Source: Haloarcula pellucida
GTDB taxonomy: Archaea; Halobacteriota; Halobacteria; Halobacteriales; Haloarculaceae
Direction: 5' to 3'
Length of the DNA: 64,000 bases
Assembly: GCF_014647235.1 (NCBI RefSeq)
Contig: NZ_BMOU01000007.1
Coordinates: forward strand, 3,987 to 67,986
Shown here piece by piece: positions 1-8,572 of this stretch. The translations under genes were made by a program, and so were the position numbers. The notes under the pieces are model-generated. The model made no database searches and had not been told where the DNA came from. It saw only the letters and a program-made list of their open reading frames with translations. The stretch's first letter is position 1, and every line of letters begins with the position of its first letter.

Positions 1-941
1 TCGCGCGGTTCGAGGTCGACGCCGAGGATGCTCTCGATGCGGTCCAGCGTGACCGTCTTGGTGCGGACCTCGAAGTCCGGGCGCGAGAGCGTCCGGCCGG
101 CGTACTCGCCGGGCGCGTCGTCGGCGTACGCTACCTCGACGCGTTCGACTTTGCCGCCGCGCGCTTCCAGCGCGTAGCAGACGATGTTACACATCCGGTC
201 GATGGTCCACTGGTCGGTCCCGGTCATCTCGATGAACAGGTCCCGCGAGTCCTCGGAGACCTCGGTCCGGCGGCCGTTGATGACCGGCGGGAACGAGAAC
301 AGGCCGATGGCGTCGTAGATGGCCGGCACGCGGTCGAACTCTGCCACGAGGTCGCCGTAGGTCTGGCCGGTCTCGTGGTCGGCGACGACCTCGTTGGGGG
401 TCATCTCGCGGTCGGCGTCCAGCGGCACGAACGTCGCCTCGTCGGGGTCGGCGCTCGTGTAGGTGATGGACTTGCCGGTGCCGTCGGTGGCGGCCTCGCC
501 TTTCAGCATCGTCAGGTCGTGGACGCCGATAGCGCCCTTCGCTCGCTTGCGGCCCATCGTCGCGTGGAGTTTCTCCTGTAACTGGATCAGCGACTCCAGT
601 GCGTCCTCGCTCATGTCGAGGCCGCGGACGACGGCCCCAGTGACGTAGGGGCGTCCCTCGGGTTGGTCCGTGACTTCGATGGTCCACTCGGCGCTGTTCG
701 TGGTCGGGACGTAGACGCCGCGGTCGTCGCCGTAGTGGTAGCGTAGCGACCGGGCGACGCCCTCTACTGAGAGCCGATCGAGGCGGTCCGGGGCGAACTC
801 CAGTTGGAACTCGTCGTCCTCGGTGCGGCCCTCGAACTCCAGTCCGAGGTCGAACAGGTCCGACTTGAGTTCCTCGTCGTCTTTCTCCTCGTGACCGGTG
901 AGGTGGCGAAGTTCGTCGGGGTCGACGTCGACGACGGGCAT
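1..941 (-). CDS. pheT: Phenylalanyl-tRNA synthetase beta subunit (N-terminal part, cut by window edge)
   Basis: This is the N-terminal ~313 codons of the PheRS beta chain, which forms the alpha2-beta2 enzyme charging tRNA-Phe and carries the B3/B4 editing module. The reading frame is open from the window edge to an ATG at 939-941 and begins MPVVDVDPDELRHLTG, the usual start of archaeal PheT. Later segments (SVEGVARSLRYHYGDDRGVY) also fit. The start overlaps the pheS stop by one base (TGATG), so the two subunits are translationally coupled. The family is about 560-590 residues long, so a little under half is missing beyond the edge. Confidence 0.93.
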   Translation of the reverse strand, partial: MPVVDVDPDELRHLTGHEEKDDEELKSDLFDLGLEFEGRTEDDEFQLEFAPDRLDRLSVEGVARSLRYHYGDDRGVYVPTTNSAEWTIEVTDQPEGRPYVTGAVVRGLDMSEDALESLIQLQEKLHATMGRKRAKGAIGVHDLTMLKGEAATDGTGKSITYTSADPDEATFVPLDADREMTPNEVVADHETGQTYGDLVAEFDRVPAIYDAIGLFSFPPVINGRRTEVSEDSRDLFIEMTGTDQWTIDRMCNIVCYALEARGGKVERVEVAYADDAPGEYAGRTLSRPDFEVRTKTVTLDRIESILGVDLEPR

Positions 942-2452
942 CAGTGCATCACCTCCGTCTCGCGAAGCAGTTCCAAGTCACAGAGCGTCCCGTGTACGTC
1001 GCGGATGTCCTCGAAGCCGTACATGAGCATGAGTAGTCGTTCGAGCGAGAGGCCCCAGGCCATCACGTCGCAGTCGACGCCCAACGGGGAAAGCACCTCG
1101 TCGCGGAAGATGCCCGAGTTGCCCACCTCGACGACCTCGCCGGTCTCGGGGTGGGTGCCGAACAGTTCGAAGCTCGGTTCGGTGTAAGGGTTGTAGTGCG
1201 GTTTGAACTCCAGGTCGGTGATGCCGAACTGCTCGTAGAACTCCGTGAAGGTCCCCATCAGGTCCCGCACCGAGAGGTCCTCGGCCATCACCCAGCCCTC
1301 TATCTGGAAGAACTCCAGTAGGTGGGTCGGGTCCAGCGTGTCGTTGCGGTACACCTTCTCGACGCTGAAGAACCGCTGCGGTGGCTCCAACTCGCCGATC
1401 TCGTGGCCCGAGAGGTACCGCATCGACAGCGACGTGGTGTGGCCACGGAGGTCCAGTCCTCGGGCGACCGACTCCTCCCACGGCGAGTGGTACCCCTCGC
1501 CGTCGGGGCCGACGCCGTTCTTGTGGGCCGAGCGAACGCGCTCGACGAGGTCCTCGGGGAGGTCGTGAATCTCGTCCGGTCGCTCCAGTGCGAACTGGTC
1601 CCAGTGGGTTCTGGCGGGGTGGTCCTGTGGCATGAACAGGCAGTCGTTGATCCAGAACTGGGCGTCGACGTGGGGGCCTTCCATCTCCTGAAACCCCATG
1701 CCGACGAGCGTGTCCTTCACGCGGTTGGCCGTCTGGCGGAGGATGTGCTCCCTGCCGTGGGGCACGTCCTCGGCGTCGGCCTCGACGTTGTACTCGGTGA
1801 ACTCCACGTCCTCCCACTCGCCGCTGGTGAGCAGTTCGGGAGTGAGCTGGTCGACCGTCTCGGCGACCTCGACGCCCTCCATCAGCGCCGTGACGCCGTC
1901 GTCGGTGAGTCGGACCGAGCGGACGGTCTCCTCGTTGATGTCCAGCAGACCGCGGCGTTCGAGTTGGTCGAGAGCGTCGGCATCGGCGTCCTCGGCCCGG
2001 CCGTCGGCGACGGCTTCCAGCGCGTGCATCTCCGGGTCCCGGCCGGGCGCCGCGTCGGGGTCGGCGGTTATCTCGCCGCTGTCTATCTGGCCGTACCCCT
2101 TCCGGGCGAAGTTCGAGAGCGCGATGTCGACGGCCCCACCTTCGAGGCCGGAGGCACCGATGACCTCGCCCATCCCGACCGGGGACTCGTCGGCCCCGGC
2201 GTCGAGCGCGGCCTCGTAGAGGTCCTGCTCCGGGAGACTCTCGCGGACGTACCGCTCGCCCTCCTCGGTCAGGTCGTAGTGTTCGAGCGTCTCCTCGGAG
2301 ACGGTCACCAGACCGTCGGCTTCCAGTTCGAAGGCGGCCCGCGTCGCCGCTTCGGGTACGAGGCCAGCCTCCTCGGCCACCTCGTCGATTCGTCTGTCCT
2401 CCTGTGCGTCGGCGGCCTGTAAGATGGCCACCTGTGCCTGTGGTCGTTTCAT
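941..2452 (-). CDS. pheS: Phenylalanyl-tRNA synthetase alpha subunit
   Basis: Catalytic alpha subunit of PheRS (class II aminoacyl-tRNA synthetase, cytoplasmic), 503 residues. The first ~200 residues form the archaeal/eukaryotic-type winged-helix region (for example FELEADGLVTVSEETLEHYD). The class II core follows, with motif 2 (SVEKVYRNDTLDPTHLLEF) and motif 3 near the C terminus (MAWGLSLERLLMLMYG). The length fits archaeal PheS. It is first in the pheS-pheT operon and overlaps pheT by one base. The ATG at 2452 begins MKRPQAQVAILQAA, typical of haloarchaeal PheS. Confidence 0.96.
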   Translation of the reverse strand: MKRPQAQVAILQAADAQEDRRIDEVAEEAGLVPEAATRAAFELEADGLVTVSEETLEHYDLTEEGERYVRESLPEQDLYEAALDAGADESPVGMGEVIGASGLEGGAVDIALSNFARKGYGQIDSGEITADPDAAPGRDPEMHALEAVADGRAEDADADALDQLERRGLLDINEETVRSVRLTDDGVTALMEGVEVAETVDQLTPELLTSGEWEDVEFTEYNVEADAEDVPHGREHILRQTANRVKDTLVGMGFQEMEGPHVDAQFWINDCLFMPQDHPARTHWDQFALERPDEIHDLPEDLVERVRSAHKNGVGPDGEGYHSPWEESVARGLDLRGHTTSLSMRYLSGHEIGELEPPQRFFSVEKVYRNDTLDPTHLLEFFQIEGWVMAEDLSVRDLMGTFTEFYEQFGITDLEFKPHYNPYTEPSFELFGTHPETGEVVEVGNSGIFRDEVLSPLGVDCDVMAWGLSLERLLMLMYGFEDIRDVHGTLCDLELLRETEVMH

Positions 2453-2705
2453 ACGGGTGTCTCGGTCGTTGTCGGGAAGTAGCGCGGGTCGCTCAGTTAA
2501 CGGTTCTCACTTCCTGCCAGCGGTTTCGTCGGGCCGCTACCTCTCGGTGCGGCCCGAGTCCACTACCGGCCGGAAGCGAAGAAGAAACCGAATCCCGGAG
2601 CGCGGACTGGCTGACGAGCGGCGCCGGCACGGTGGGATTCGGGTGCCATATCCGTCCGGTGGCAATGGGCGATAAAAAGCGTTGTGCCACCGACGGCCGG
2701 CTCGG

Positions 2706-3938
2706 TCACACCGGGAACAGGACGAACCCGCGGAACTCGAAGTCGGCCGCTTCGTCTTCGCGGAGGATGGCACGTGGCCCCTGTCCGGTGCGGGCAACGG
2801 CGAGTTCGGCGAAGTCGTCACCGTCCATATCGCCGAAAGCGGCGTCGATGGCGTAGCCGTCGTCGTCCCAGTCGTCGCCGTCGGTAAACAGCACCTCGAA
2901 GTCGGCGTCCTCGTCCTCGTGGACGAAGTAGCGGGCGTTCGACTCGGCCCGCCGAGTGACGACGAGTTCCTCGTAGCCGTCGTCGTCGACGTCGCCGAAG
3001 TCGATACTGGTGGCGTAGGCGTCCCGGCCCCAGTTTCGGCCGGCGGCCAGCGTCCGTTCGAAGTCGGCGTCGGCGTCCTCGAAGACGAAAAAACGGGCGT
3101 TCGAGCGGGCGCGTCTGGCGACGCCCAGTTCCTCGTAGCCGTCGTCGTCCACGTCCCCGAAGGCGAGGTCGGTCGGATAGCTGTCCGACCCCCACTCGCG
3201 GCCGCCGCGGAACAGCACCTCGAAGTCCTCGTCGGCGTCGTCGTGGACGAAAAAGCGGGCGTTCCCGCCGGCCCGGCGACCCACCGCTAGTTCGTCGACT
3301 CCGTCGTCGTCGACGTCACCGGCCGCCAGCGCCGAGGTGGCGATACCACGTCCCCAGTCCCGGCCGCCGCGGAGCAGTACGTCCTCGTCCTCGTAGTCGA
3401 CGACGAAAAAGCGGGCGTTCCGCCGGGCGGACCGCCCGACTGCGAGTTCGTCCACGCCATCGTCGTCGAAGTCTCCCGCCGCCAGCGCCGTCGTGTTTGC
3501 GTCGTCGCCCCAGTCTCGGCCCGCGGCGAGGAGGCGATCGAAGTCCTCGTCGGCGTCGTCGTAGACGAAAAAGCGGGCGTTCCCGCCGGCCCGACGACCC
3601 ACCGCCAGTTCGTCGGCCCCGTCGTCGTCGAAGTCACCGAAAGCGAGCGCCGTCGCGAAGGCGCTGTCACCCCACTCCTCACCACCGGAGAACAGCACCT
3701 CGAACTCCGCATCCTCGTCGTCGAGGACCCAGAACCGCGGCCCGTCGTCAGTCCGAAGCGCAACGGCAACTTCTGCACGGCCGTCGTCGTCGGCGTCACC
3801 CCACGCGACGGCCGTCGGCCCGTCGGGCAGGTCCTCGAGGGGGAGGGGGATGGCCGCGGCCTCGGACGCCGCGCCGCCGGCGATGGCGGTGCCACCGAGC
3901 GTTGCACCGGTGTACTGGAGGTAGTCCCGTCGCTGCAT
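2706..3938 (-). CDS. Tat-signal FG-GAP/VCBS-type seven-repeat beta-propeller protein
   Basis: About 410 residues. I chose the ATG at 3938 because it gives MQRRDYLQYTGATLGGTAIA, a twin-arginine signal with a hydrophobic stretch ending in alanines near residue 30; a longer start 18 codons upstream would bury it. After the signal come seven repeats of about 53-57 residues. Each has a Ca-binding-like loop GDxDDDGxxELAVxRR (GDADDDGRAEV, GDFDDDGADEL, GDFDDDGVDEL, GDVDDDGVDEL, GDVDDDGYEEL twice, GDMDGDDFAEL), followed by NARFFV and a (D/E)WG turn. Seven FG-GAP-like repeats predict an integrin-alpha-like seven-bladed propeller outside the cell. Ligand unknown. The gene stands alone downstream of trpS. 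Confidence 0.82.
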   Translation of the reverse strand: MQRRDYLQYTGATLGGTAIAGGAASEAAAIPLPLEDLPDGPTAVAWGDADDDGRAEVAVALRTDDGPRFWVLDDEDAEFEVLFSGGEEWGDSAFATALAFGDFDDDGADELAVGRRAGGNARFFVYDDADEDFDRLLAAGRDWGDDANTTALAAGDFDDDGVDELAVGRSARRNARFFVVDYEDEDVLLRGGRDWGRGIATSALAAGDVDDDGVDELAVGRRAGGNARFFVHDDADEDFEVLFRGGREWGSDSYPTDLAFGDVDDDGYEELGVARRARSNARFFVFEDADADFERTLAAGRNWGRDAYATSIDFGDVDDDGYEELVVTRRAESNARYFVHEDEDADFEVLFTDGDDWDDDGYAIDAAFGDMDGDDFAELAVARTGQGPRAILREDEAADFEFRGFVLFPV

Positions 3939-4024
3939 GGCACCCAATAGGTAGACCGTCGACAGTAAAACGACAGCGTATCGTTTACGCACCCGTGAGG
4001 GCGGAAGAGCGCCTTACCTCGGGT

Positions 4025-4090
4025 GTAAGCCGACCGAAAGTCGCCGTCGAACGGACGACTCCACCTCGAAGGGACGGTGTGTCGGCTTAC
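4025..4090. repeat. 10-bp inverted repeat between trpS and the propeller gene
   Basis: GTAAGCCGAC at 4025-4034 and its exact complement GTCGGCTTAC at 4081-4090 enclose 46 bases, just downstream of the trpS stop (4098, minus strand). It could end trpS transcripts or act upstream of the propeller gene. No T-tract is visible at the expected place, so the role is open. Confidence 0.35.
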
Positions 4091-4097
4091 CAACCGT

Positions 4098-5729
4098 TCA
4101 CGACCGTTTGCGGTCCGTATCGAGGTCGATGTCCAGTTCGTCCAGTTTCTCCTCCCACTCGGCGCGTTTCTCTTGGTGGTCTTCGAGGAACTGCGCCATC
4201 AACTCGGCAGCCTGTTCCTTACAGCCGCCACAGAGGCGCTCGCCGCCGACACACTCCTCGTACACCTCGGTCGCGAACTCGTCGTCGTCGCCAGACAGCA
4301 GGTAGGCGTACAGTTCGTAGACGGGGCACTCGTCGGCTTTCCCGCCCTTCTCTCGCTGCTCCTCGGCCGTCGCGCGGCCGCCGGTCGTGGCCGACTTCAC
4401 CTTGCCGTAGCCGTCCGCCGGGTCGTCGAGCAGGGAGATATGCGAGGCCGGAATCGAGGAGGACATCTTCCCGCCGGTGAGGCCAGTCATGAAGCGGTGG
4501 TAGATAGACGACGGCGGGAGGAAGCCGTAACCGCCGTTGTCTAGTTCCACCTGCCGGGCGATTTCCTCGGCCTCGGACTGCGAGAGGTCGAAGGCGTCGA
4601 CGTGTTCGTCGTACACCCGTTTCTCGCCGTCGACGGCCTCGATGAGCGCCTCGAACGCCGCGTCGGTCGCCCGCCGGTCGAAGATTCTTGTCCGGGGCCG
4701 GAGCGGTTCCTTCCCGGCGTTTGTGAGTTTCTCGACGGCCGATTCGCGGGCGTCGGCCGAGGCTGGCTCGTGGTCCCGAAGCCAGTCGGCGGCCTCGCCA
4801 CAGCGGGGCATCTCGGGGTCCTCGGCGTACTCTTCGCGGGCGTCGTAGGCCTGCCGGAGCAGTGGCCGCTCTTCCGGTTGGGCCTCGAAACTGGCGAACG
4901 CCTCTGTCACGCCGAAGTAGCGCATCCGCGCCGCGAGGTCACGGGCCAGTCGCATGTGCGGGTCCTGATCCGGACCGACGGGGATGACCGTCGGTTTCGG
5001 CTCGTCCAGTTGTGGGTAGAGGATGTCGGCCATCTGCGTGACGACCGACTGCATGTAGGAGATGTTCGTCTCGCCGTCGAAGTCGTAGATGGCCTGCAAC
5101 TCGGAGGCGTTGGCCTCGGCGCCGAGTTCGAAGGCGAGGTCCTGCAGTTCGCGGTTCTCGGACTGGCGATACAGTTCGCCCTCCTCGGGGTCGAACCCGA
5201 GCGCCAGTAGCGAGAGGACGTAGCTCCGGGCGTGTTCGTCTATCTCCGCCCACGTCAGGCCGCGGGCGGCGTGGGCTTCGAGGTCGGCGATGAGGCCGTA
5301 GGCGTCGGCGCCCTGCTGTTGGTGCCAGATTATCTCGTCGAACACCATCTTGTGGCCGATGTGGGGGTCGCCAGTGGGCATGAACCCCGAAAGCGCGGCG
5401 AAGTCGTCGCCCTCGCGCATCGCCTCGGCGACGGGGTCGTAGTCGCGGTGCCCGAAGATGACGCCCCGGCGCATCAGGTAATGGGGGTTCGGCACGTCGG
5501 GTAACACCGCGTCGAACTCCTCGATGCCGAACTGCTCGAACAGTTTGCGGTAGTCCGCGATGGTCGAGGAGCCCCACGGGTCGAGTTTGACCTCGTCGGC
5601 GCCGGCGGCGTCGGTGCCGCCGTCGGTCCGGCGGTCCGACGAGGCTCGCCTCGCCTCGCTCGGCTCGCCGCCGTCGGTCCGCGTCTGCCCGTCTCTCGAT
5701 TCGTCGTCAGTGTGTGAGTCGCGCATCAT
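4098..5729 (-). CDS. trpS: Tryptophanyl-tRNA synthetase
   Basis: Class I aminoacyl-tRNA synthetase charging tRNA-Trp. The HIGH signature appears as GDPHIGHKM and the KMSKS loop as GGKMSSSIPASH; both are followed by typical archaeal TrpRS context. About 540 residues from the paired ATGs at 5729/5726. The first ~45 residues are hydrophilic and acidic (SHTDDESRDGQTRTDGG), a haloarchaeal extension without predicted fold, so the exact start is uncertain; an upstream in-frame ATG at 5765 is possible. The stop lies 160 bases from the next gene. Confidence 0.94.
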   Translation of the reverse strand: MMRDSHTDDESRDGQTRTDGGEPSEARRASSDRRTDGGTDAAGADEVKLDPWGSSTIADYRKLFEQFGIEEFDAVLPDVPNPHYLMRRGVIFGHRDYDPVAEAMREGDDFAALSGFMPTGDPHIGHKMVFDEIIWHQQQGADAYGLIADLEAHAARGLTWAEIDEHARSYVLSLLALGFDPEEGELYRQSENRELQDLAFELGAEANASELQAIYDFDGETNISYMQSVVTQMADILYPQLDEPKPTVIPVGPDQDPHMRLARDLAARMRYFGVTEAFASFEAQPEERPLLRQAYDAREEYAEDPEMPRCGEAADWLRDHEPASADARESAVEKLTNAGKEPLRPRTRIFDRRATDAAFEALIEAVDGEKRVYDEHVDAFDLSQSEAEEIARQVELDNGGYGFLPPSSIYHRFMTGLTGGKMSSSIPASHISLLDDPADGYGKVKSATTGGRATAEEQREKGGKADECPVYELYAYLLSGDDDEFATEVYEECVGGERLCGGCKEQAAELMAQFLEDHQEKRAEWEEKLDELDIDLDTDRKRS

Positions 5730-5950
5730 GTGTCGTGTATCGTGTCGGTATGCGGTCGAAACCACGGCCGAGAAAGCGGAGGGAGCATCGCCGGACCCGT
5801 CGGCGGGTTACGCCCGTCGGACGGGAACCGCGAGACTGTCCACTTCCCGGACGCGCCAGCGCCAGCAGTCGACGGGAGTGGACACCATGTGGGGGACATG
5901 CGCGAACACGGTCTTATGCCTTCCGGGTCCGTACGAACGATCAGGGCCGG

Positions 5951-6949
5951 TTACGGCGTCAGCCGCTGTACTTCGACCCACTCGACAGCGTCGCCGCCGA
6001 CCAGCGCGAACACCATCGTCTTCCGAACGCCGTGGGCCAGTCGCACGTCCAGCGCGAGGTCCCGCGGTTCGAAACTGTGGGCGGCCGGCAACGCCCGCAC
6101 GAGCAGTTCCGAGTGCCCGAGGTTCTCGACGCTCTCGACGTCGGCGTAGGTCCGGAAGTCCGCGCCGAACTTGAACCCGGTCTTGGGGACGACCCCTGCT
6201 TCGCGGAGCGCGGCGTAGACGGCCAGTCGGCGGTCGAACCGTTCACCTTCGACCGCACGGCCGCGTTCGACGACGGCGTCGGCCCCGCCCTCGACTCGCA
6301 GGTCACCCGCCCGAGCGAGGTACGCGGCCTCGACCAGCGACAACTGCACCGCGTCCTCGTCGAGTCGCTGGCCGTAGAACGCCTGCTCGTACACTTCGCT
6401 CGGCGGGTCCCAGCACACGACGCGCTCCGTGAGCAGTTCGCCGTCGACCGCCGGGACGCTCGCGTCGCTGGTCCCGCTGACCTCGCGGTCAGTCGTGTCG
6501 AGGTACGTTATCTCGCTCTCCTCGTCGACGACGGCCAGCACGCAGTCGCCGAGCGACGACGCCGGCACGTCGTCCCGTTCGCCGACGACGCGTACCCGGT
6601 AGGCGATCTCGTCGTCCCACGGCCCCTTCCCGCGGGGGTACACCACGAAGTCCACGCCGTCGGGGTTCTCGACCCAGTCCCCACGAGCGGGCGTGAGGTA
6701 GAACCCGCGGTCGCGCAGGTCCTTATAGACGAGGAAGTCGACCATCGGGACGGCCGACGACCCCAGCAGTTCACGGAAGTCCATCCCGTCGACGGCCTCG
6801 ATGTCCCCCCGATAGAGGAGGTGAGCCGCCTCCACCGGCGCGAGGTCGAGGTCGCCGTTCTGTGCGTGGCCGTAGCCGCGCGAGTCGTAGAACCGCTCCC
6901 GGGCGCGTTGCCCCGCCCGGACGACGTCGCCGTCGAGTGTGAGGTCCAT
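5951..6949 (-). CDS. endA: tRNA-splicing endonuclease
   Basis: Cuts introns out of pre-tRNAs at bulge-helix-bulge sites. The 332-residue chain is a tandem duplication of the ~170-residue EndA fold, the euryarchaeal two-repeat form that works as a homodimer. The C-terminal repeat has the catalytic triad: Tyr268 in FGADFRTYAD, His279 in ENLGHSELLV and Lys310 in HGVRKTMVFA. The N-terminal repeat (FLVYKDLRDRGFYLTPA) has lost it and is structural. I chose the ATG at 6949 (MDLTLDGDVVRAGQRARERF); longer starts run into the upstream gene and look non-coding. Confidence 0.93.
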   Translation of the reverse strand: MDLTLDGDVVRAGQRARERFYDSRGYGHAQNGDLDLAPVEAAHLLYRGDIEAVDGMDFRELLGSSAVPMVDFLVYKDLRDRGFYLTPARGDWVENPDGVDFVVYPRGKGPWDDEIAYRVRVVGERDDVPASSLGDCVLAVVDEESEITYLDTTDREVSGTSDASVPAVDGELLTERVVCWDPPSEVYEQAFYGQRLDEDAVQLSLVEAAYLARAGDLRVEGGADAVVERGRAVEGERFDRRLAVYAALREAGVVPKTGFKFGADFRTYADVESVENLGHSELLVRALPAAHSFEPRDLALDVRLAHGVRKTMVFALVGGDAVEWVEVQRLTP

Positions 6950-7019
6950 GCCTCTGGGTGGTTCGTGCGTGGACAAATCCTCTGTGGGTTGGGGCTCGCA
7001 GTCGTTTGGAAGACCGTCG

Positions 7020-7754
7020 TCACAGCGTGCCGACGAGTCCCGCCTCGCAGGTGCTGTCCAGACACCGACGGCCGCCGGCCGTCTCGAACACCGGGAGACC
7101 ACACGGGCACTCGTCGACGACGACGCCGGCGGGGAACGAGAACCCGGTGTCGCAGTCGGGGTAGTGCTCACAGCCAGCCAGCAGGCCGCCGCGGCGGATG
7201 ATTCGCAGGTCGCCGTCGCAGTCCGGACACGACCACGCGCGGTCGAAGGCGTCGGTCACCCGGTCGTCCAGTGACTCGCAGCCCCGGTCCAGACAGAGTT
7301 CGAACACCTCGCCGCGTTCGACGCGCATCGTCGGGAGGCCGCAGTCGGCACAGCGCCCGCCCGTGACGGTGGCGTTCGAGGGCAGGCCGTACTCGCCCTC
7401 GCAGTCGGTACAGGTGACGCTCCCCCGCGCCCGGACGAGCGTGCCGGGACAGTCCGGGCAGTCGGCCACCGGGACGCCGGCGTGGGAGGCCGGGAACCGG
7501 GCGCTGCCGTGTTCCTCGTGGGCGACGACGCGGAGCAGTTCCTCGCCGTCGCTGGCGGTGACGACGCCGTCCTCGACGGTGACGCTCTCCGCACGGGTGA
7601 GCCACGCCACCGGTTGGTAGCCGGCGGCGTCGTGGACGAGGACGGTGTTGTCGGGTTTGACCACCACCAGCACGTCACCGCGCTGTTCGCGTTCCCGGGA
7701 CCCTTCGAAGACAGTCGTACACTCGCCGGCCATCACGCGCGTTCCGTCGTGCAT
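7020..7754 (-). CDS. NucS-N-like (DUF91-type) domain fused to four Topo-I-type zinc fingers
   Basis: 244 residues. The first ~80 (GDVLVVVKPDNTVLVHDAAG, then YQPVAWLTRAE) resemble the N-terminal beta-barrel DNA-binding domain of endonuclease NucS. The rest is four C4 zinc-binding modules like those in topoisomerase I tails: CPDC..CTDC, CADC..CLDRGC, CPDC..CEHYPDC, and CPCG..CLDSTC. The NucS RecB-like nuclease domain is absent, so it probably binds nucleic acid without cutting it. A TATA-like box (7776-7785) lies about 26 bases before the ATG at 7754, suggesting a leaderless mRNA. The first codons are duplicated at 8573-8599 on the far side of an AT-rich insert. Confidence 0.72.
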   Translation of the reverse strand: MHDGTRVMAGECTTVFEGSREREQRGDVLVVVKPDNTVLVHDAAGYQPVAWLTRAESVTVEDGVVTASDGEELLRVVAHEEHGSARFPASHAGVPVADCPDCPGTLVRARGSVTCTDCEGEYGLPSNATVTGGRCADCGLPTMRVERGEVFELCLDRGCESLDDRVTDAFDRAWSCPDCDGDLRIIRRGGLLAGCEHYPDCDTGFSFPAGVVVDECPCGLPVFETAGGRRCLDSTCEAGLVGTL

Positions 7755-7762
7755 GGACGGGG
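7736..7762. repeat. 27-bp direct repeat, copy A (at the start codon of the zinc-finger gene)
   Basis: Twenty-seven bases identical to 8573-8599. This copy spans the ATG (CAT at 7752-7754) of the NucS-N/zinc-finger gene. Beyond the exact match, partial similarity continues for about 30 bases into the gene's promoter side in both copies. Confidence 0.85.
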
Positions 7763-7775
7763 GTGGTCCCGTCTT

Positions 7776-7785
7776 CGTATATGAA
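7776..7785 (-). promoter_or_regulatory. TATA-like promoter of the NucS-N/zinc-finger gene
   Basis: On the minus strand this reads TTCATATACG, centred about 26 bases upstream of the ATG at 7754, the spacing of a leaderless haloarchaeal transcript. Confidence 0.5.
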
Positions 7786-7836
7786 AGCTCGGCCGAAACG
7801 GCGGTTTGTTTTGTGAGGTCGGTATTTTATCCACTT

Positions 7837-8214
7837 TCACTTGACTTTCTTGGCGATGGTCCCTACGGCTACCACGGCGATAATCGAATAGGCCACATCA
7901 AGCCCGAAAGGTATCAGACCGTATCCCAACCCGATGAATGCGAGAGCAACGATACCAATAGCGATGCTGATTGAACCGAATCCCCACATGTAGGCAGGGA
8001 ACCGAACGCCGTCGTCGTGGGCGCTCTCAAATTGCTCTCCAAAAAACCCGACAGCAAAGAACACACCGTACAGGAGGGCCATGGTTACTTGCGGAATCCA
8101 TTTAGCGGACGGGCCACCAGCGAACAGACTGTTCCAAGCCGAGGAACTCCGAAAGAGCGGGATGAACACGGCCGCGAGTATGAATCCCCATTTCCTGCTG
8201 GTGTGCTGGTTCAT
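7837..8214 (-). CDS. Small multi-span membrane protein of the AT-rich cassette (possible immunity/partner protein)
   Basis: 125 residues from the ATG at 8214 (MNQHTSRKWGFILAAVF). Four to five hydrophobic segments are visible: WGFILAAVFIPLF, VTMALLYGVFFAVGFFG, MWGFGSISIAIGIVALAFIG with the following GLGYGLIPFG, and AYSIIAVVAVGTIA, ending in basic KKVK. The start lies two bases after the TAG of the Tat-peptide gene (8217-8219), so the two are surely co-transcribed. Codon use is AT-rich, unlike the neighbours. No family recognised. Membrane location and coupling to a small exported peptide suggest an immunity or export partner; this is inference only. Confidence 0.62.
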   Translation of the reverse strand: MNQHTSRKWGFILAAVFIPLFRSSSAWNSLFAGGPSAKWIPQVTMALLYGVFFAVGFFGEQFESAHDDGVRFPAYMWGFGSISIAIGIVALAFIGLGYGLIPFGLDVAYSIIAVVAVGTIAKKVK

Positions 8215-8216
8215 AT

Positions 8217-8459
8217 CTATTGCGGAGAGATCGTATGAAACGGGATATTCGCTTCGTTTACTGGTCCAGTACCCGTTACATAAAAATTGAGGACTACGCC
8301 ACATCCGTTGTTTTGAATCTTGATTGCTGCCCACTCTACTGTGCAGATAATCGCAATAGCAGAAGCGGCAGCGGCTCCAAATGGATCGAGTAGACCAGCA
8401 GCACCAAGGATTCCAGCAACGGCCAAGCCGCTTGTTTTCAGAACGCTACGTCTATCCAG
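8217..8459 (-). CDS. Small Tat-signal peptide, apparently CTG-initiated (bacteriocin-like candidate)
   Basis: The frame is open from a TAA upstream of 8459 to TAG at 8217-8219. From CTG at 8459 it encodes 80 residues starting (M)DRRSVLKTSGLAVAGILGAA, a clear twin-arginine signal. A second hydrophobic stretch (AAAASAIAIICTVEWAA) follows, then a short tail with Cys39 and Cys53 (NNGCGVVLNFYVTG). No ATG or GTG precedes the twin arginines; the only other start codon is TTG at 8426, which would remove them. A TATA box (8481-8490) is centred 27 bases before the CTG, where a leaderless mRNA would begin. Alternatives: a functional CTG start, a TTG start, or a gene disabled by loss of its ATG. Confidence 0.55.
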   Translation of the reverse strand: MDRRSVLKTSGLAVAGILGAAGLLDPFGAAAASAIAIICTVEWAAIKIQNNGCGVVLNFYVTGTGPVNEANIPFHTISPQ

Positions 8460-8480
8460 CTGCCGATAATCAGCGAGTGT

Positions 8481-8490
8481 TTAATTATAA
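8481..8490 (-). promoter_or_regulatory. TATA box of the cassette
   Basis: Minus-strand TTATAATTAA, about 27 bases upstream of the CTG at 8459. It fits a promoter for the two-gene cassette. Confidence 0.5.
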
Positions 8491-8572
8491 TATCGGGTTC
8501 GTATTTTCAAAATGTTTTATGAGAGTGTCATCTCATTTAGAGTGGGTTGAGTATATATCAATTGTCCTCGTC

